64,000 nucleotides of DNA from Endocalyx cinctus (taxonomy: Eukaryota > Ascomycota > Sordariomycetes > Amphisphaeriales > Apiosporaceae). The stretch covers positions 3,956,915 to 4,020,914 of the forward strand of contig BCKC01000004.1 of the NCBI GenBank assembly GCA_001600455.1, written 5' to 3'. Shown one piece after another: positions 60,563 to 64,000 of this stretch (position 1 is its first letter; every line of letters begins with the position of its first letter). Made by a program: the position numbers and the translations under genes. The notes under the pieces were generated by a model. It was not told the origin of the DNA. It did no database searches and saw only the letters and a list, made by a program, of their open reading frames with translations.

Positions 60563-62786
60563 ACCCAGCGTGAGCTAGGAAGGTGTCAGAACGCCTTGGG
60601 GGAGTATTTTGTACATCACTTTCTACGAAATTACAAAAAACAGCCTACTAATTAGTGTTTATAGATATGAAGTTGCCTAAGTATTCTACTATAATTTCAC
60701 CTGTATACATATACTATCTAATAAGTTAGGCCTAGCCTTGTACAATCCTCAGTTGGATACCGATTGAAATAGGTATCAGCTTGTGGTAGGTTTTGGAAAG
60801 ACCAATATTCCTGGTAATTATCCCATAAGAACCGCGATTGTAGATAAGTAGTCTATTAGGAAATATACCTTATTCACTTTTAAAGGTGGATTTGATTCGC
60901 GTCTAGTCCCAAGGGGGTAATATTTGACCTATTATATATTTCAATGTGCTAGGTACATGAACAAAGGTAGTAGGTTCACCTCCTTGTATTATAATCAAGC
61001 CACCATGTCTAACTTTCAATACATGTAACTCCTATTTTTAATACGATACAAAGCTTTAAATCAGGCAACAGCTGGGAAACATCTTATTCTATTGGAAAGT
61101 AGGGAAGTAATAGTCACCATGCCCAATGTTATCGCAACGGAGATAAGGAATGATACTTGACGACGTCTACTATCATCTTCTCAAATACATGAGACATAAG
61201 AGTAGGTCAATTATATTTATAAAACCCACGATTTAAGGGAATTATTGAAGACGTTCAGTATATACGTGGACATGGATAATAGCCATCGCTAAATGGAAGT
61301 GGTCTGGTTAAGCCCTGCTATGCATAGGGTGATGTAGTAAAATTGTAATTCTACTAATAAACTTTTATTGTCTATCTATTAATACCCGCTAATCTTTTCT
61401 TCATACGTGCAAAGTGTCAACACTCCCAGAACGAATTGTTCATCAGACAGCGTCTCGAGATTGTTTGGGCACCCACAAGATTGCCACAACAATAAAAAAT
61501 AAGCTGCAGCCGAAAAAGTTGTCCAAATGGACGGACGAATAATCACGAAAACCAAGAGGAGACCAACAGTACTAGAAGAATGCTCGCCAAATAACGAGTT
61601 ACAGAAATGGTATAATCACCCCTCGATAATTTGCTCGATTTTTTTACGATTCGTCAAGATCGAGTTTTCATAGGAATATGATTTTATCGATAAATCTATA
61701 TTTCCATATATTTTTGGGAGAGAGACTTCAGTAAGCGTCACGGTTTCATTCTTAGGATGGATATTCTAAAGATATAGCTGGCGCTAAAATCTATTTTCAG
61801 AAATGGCGAAAGATCTAGATAATGGACACCAATATTAAATCTTGAAATCAGGGGCTCTCTTCGCTAAAGTGCAATAATCAACAATATTAAAGCTGAGAAA
61901 AGGGGGAATATCAAGCCTTAAATGTGGCGGGGTGGAGTAAGGTGGCGTTAAGAGGGAATTTTACACCATTTTTCTTTCCCATTTGGCTCCAGTTAGATAG
62001 CATAACGTGACAGTCTCGGCCATAGTAGAGCCCTCGTCATAGAACGTTCGCAGAAGCTTTGACCTCACGGAGCGGGGCGGGGCCGGCGGAACGTAATAAA
62101 GACTTCATCGTTAATATTTTAGCGCAGGAGCTGCCGGCCGAGTCACCTGGGAAATACACAAAATTACTTACTTAAGTACTTACTTAATCAAGTAACCATT
62201 TCCCTATTAGGTCACCTTGTTAATCCTAAGCTTGGAAGCTTTTTTTTCATCTTTTTTGTTAGATGTGCATTTTTCTAGTTTATTAACAAATGTTCTTCAA
62301 TGCACACCAAGCAGGGAAATATCAAAAGAAAACTACCTACATATAATTAGCCAGAATATCAGTATTGACATATAGTCCTAAGACATCAATAACGACCGAT
62401 CTGCATTTGAACTCCACATCAAACTGTAGAAATGTTTTAGCAAGGAATAGCAGTGAGGAACCTTTCCACAACAATCAGAGCATATCATGATTTCTTTGAG
62501 CCTTTTTTTTCGAAGCATATGATTTCACAAACACCTGGAAAAAAAAAAAAAAAAAGCAAACCAAATGCAGAGAACTGCCCAAAGAAATGGGTATCTTGCA
62601 TAACCTTGGATTTGAACTAATGGGACATACAAAACTAGATTAATCAGCCACTTCGTCAATCTCGAAAACTTTACAGCGCATAAATCCTCTCCCAACCTCA
62701 TATTCCTATATTTTCTTTCTTAAAACGATTGAATCAGAAAAAAGCTCAATTTTCCAATAATCTTACGAGCTTAGTAGGTAGGTAAT
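60157..62786. other. Gene-free region, 2.6 kb
   Basis: AT-rich DNA with a 28-T run at 60530-60557, a 17-A run near 62540 and short direct repeats ACTTACTTA around 62165-62190. A 183-aa frame at 59908-60459 on the plus strand overlaps the MYND gene antisense and has no motif. No gene is supported. Confidence 0.5.
60530..60557. repeat. Poly-T run (28 T)
   Basis: Uninterrupted run of 28 T on the plus strand, upstream of the MYND gene and about 370 bases from its start; could be the poly-A trace of an inserted transcript on the minus strand, but no gene copy adjoins it. Confidence 0.9.
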
Positions 62787-64000
62787 TCATCTGGCTTTTA
62801 TCTTGCACATCAACGCAGTCTCCGTCGGGAACCAAGCACCCTTCACCTTCCATTCCATGCTCGGGTCCACAAGCCGCAGCTCATAACGGCACAGTAGGGT
62901 AGCCACGATCTTATGAATCTCCACTTCTGCCAAATGGCGACCAATACAGATGCGCGAACCGCCTCCGTACCTAAGATCAGCCGCATTGAAGATTTTCAGC
63001 CTCTTATGGTGCTGCTCCTCGGTCTCGCCGGGGTCCTTCAACCACCGCTCTGGTCGAAATAATTCCGCTTCTTCTCCCCAAACCGATGGATTCCGACTTA
63101 ATACGTAGATGCTCATGCCTACTTCGGTACCACCCGGGAGGGAGATGCCCGGGCTTACCTGGACGCCCCCTTCAGGCACCCGGCGTTCCATCGGAAGGAA
63201 GATGGAAGGATGGAGCCGCATTGCTTCGCGGATTACTGCATGGAGATCTAGCTCGTAGGTTTGGTTCAAGGAGGTGGGGTCTCACGTTAGCCAGCAAGAC
63301 CGAAGGTGAAAAAAAAAACGTAATATTTATAGACAGCCACGAACTTACAAGGAAGCTGACGGACCTGACTGTCTGGGAAAGATTCGTCTAAATTCGCACC
63401 CAGCATTTCTTTTTGAACCCGCTCGTATGCATCTTTATTCTTCAAGAGGAAATAAAATATAGCACGTAGCGCGGTGGCCGTGGTGTCTGCTCCCGCGAGT
63501 AGATTTAGGAATATATAGGATAAAACATCCTGTGTACCGATATCGTCTGGGTACTCTTCTTTTGCTTTCATGTAATAATGTAAGAAGTCGGGGACCTCGG
63601 GATTAAAATTGCTGTCTCGGCCCTCGAGGCGTGCCGTGAGTCGGGCAATGGAGATGGCCGTGACATTAGTGGCATTAGGCGGCCCGAGTCGGTATACCGG
63701 ATTTTTATCCAGAAACAAGTCAAGGAACGGCATTTGGCCTACTCGACTAAAACTGATGCGAAACAATACGGGTTAGTATCTGATCAGTGCTTTTTGAGAT
63801 ATCTCTCCGGGAGAGTGTAGTCTATGAAATTTGTTTCTCTTAACTAGATCAAGAAGCCAAGACTCACTAATTTACAGTCTTGGTACTTAAACCAAGATTG
63901 TTATCATGATCAAAGCCAGCTTGTATGTATCCAAATTGTTGGCTGAATGTTAAGGCGCCAACGATATCCCACGTGACTGATAAATAGGTGCAAATCGTCA
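62787..64000 (-). CDS. Cytochrome P450, 5' part outside the window
   Basis: Exons seen: 63976-63868, 63752-63349 and 63247-62787; more exons must lie beyond 64000. The visible protein starts in a segment TWDIVGALTFSQQFGY (helix C-D region of fungal P450s), then the I-helix LLAGADTTATALRA, the K-helix HAVIREAMRLHP with ExxR, RPERW, and the heme loop RYGGGSRICIGRHLAEVEI with the cysteine ligand. The heme loop starts with Tyr where Phe is usual. These ER-bound monooxygenases use NADPH-P450 reductase to hydroxylate or oxidise substrates. Group resembles pisatin-demethylase-like and related fungal families, judged by motif only. All three junctions keep frame. It may be the right-hand tailoring gene of the cluster, but a 2.6-kb gap separates it from the MYND gene. 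Confidence 0.9.

Overview
The window is nuclear DNA from a filamentous ascomycete (Pezizomycotina; a Sordariomycete-like or Leotiomycete-like genome fits best, but this cannot be fixed from sequence alone). The reasons are genes split by many 50-110 nt introns with GTRNGT donors, CTRAC-like branch sites and YAG acceptors, long AT-rich intergenic stretches, and families typical of these fungi: NACHT-WD40 STAND proteins, DUF1996, SnoaL-like proteins, berberine-bridge-type FAD oxidases, fungal rhodopsin-like/PTH11-type membrane proteins, Zn2Cys6 regulators and an A-T-R NRPS-like reductase. Exon boundaries below were derived by hand; each model keeps a continuous frame and joins motifs expected of its family.

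Layout. 0-2.6 kb: gene-poor, with relics of a LysM-domain gene. 2.6-7.7 kb: a secreted SurE-type phosphatase (minus), a small SnoaL-like protein (plus) and a five-exon SDR (minus). 8.6-16.7 kb: a housekeeping block with mitochondrial Hsp60, cofilin, a Get5-like ubiquitin-like protein, and Nop2 divergent from Get5. 17.5-27 kb: an accessory segment with a knottin-like secreted protein with a lysine-rich tail, a secreted bicovalent-FAD oxidase, and an intact 1354-residue NACHT-WD40 STAND receptor whose beta-propeller is made of very similar repeats. 27-29.8 kb: AT-rich, with a probable solo LTR. 29.8-34 kb: a DUF1996 secreted protein and a putative PD-(D/E)XK-like protein.

35-64 kb looks like a secondary-metabolite gene cluster: a tetrahydroxynaphthalene-reductase-like SDR, a fungal regulator-like protein without a visible DNA-binding domain, a second SDR, a hypothetical protein, an A-T-R NRPS-like reductase (1045 aa), an FAD-linked oxidase, a 2-oxoglutarate dioxygenase, a rhodopsin-like membrane protein, an AflR-type Zn2Cys6 protein that lacks one of its six zinc-binding cysteines, a metal-dependent amidohydrolase, a MYND-finger protein and, at the right edge, an incomplete P450. 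The plausible logic is activation and reduction of a carboxylic acid by the A-T-R enzyme, followed by redox tailoring by SDRs, FAD oxidase, dioxygenase and P450; the product cannot be told from here.

Two pairs of same-orientation diverged repeats bracket gene segments: about 18.23/27.12 kb around the FAD oxidase and STAND receptor, and 34.20/46.88 kb around the core of the cluster. No convincing tRNA, rRNA, CRISPR or intact transposase was found.
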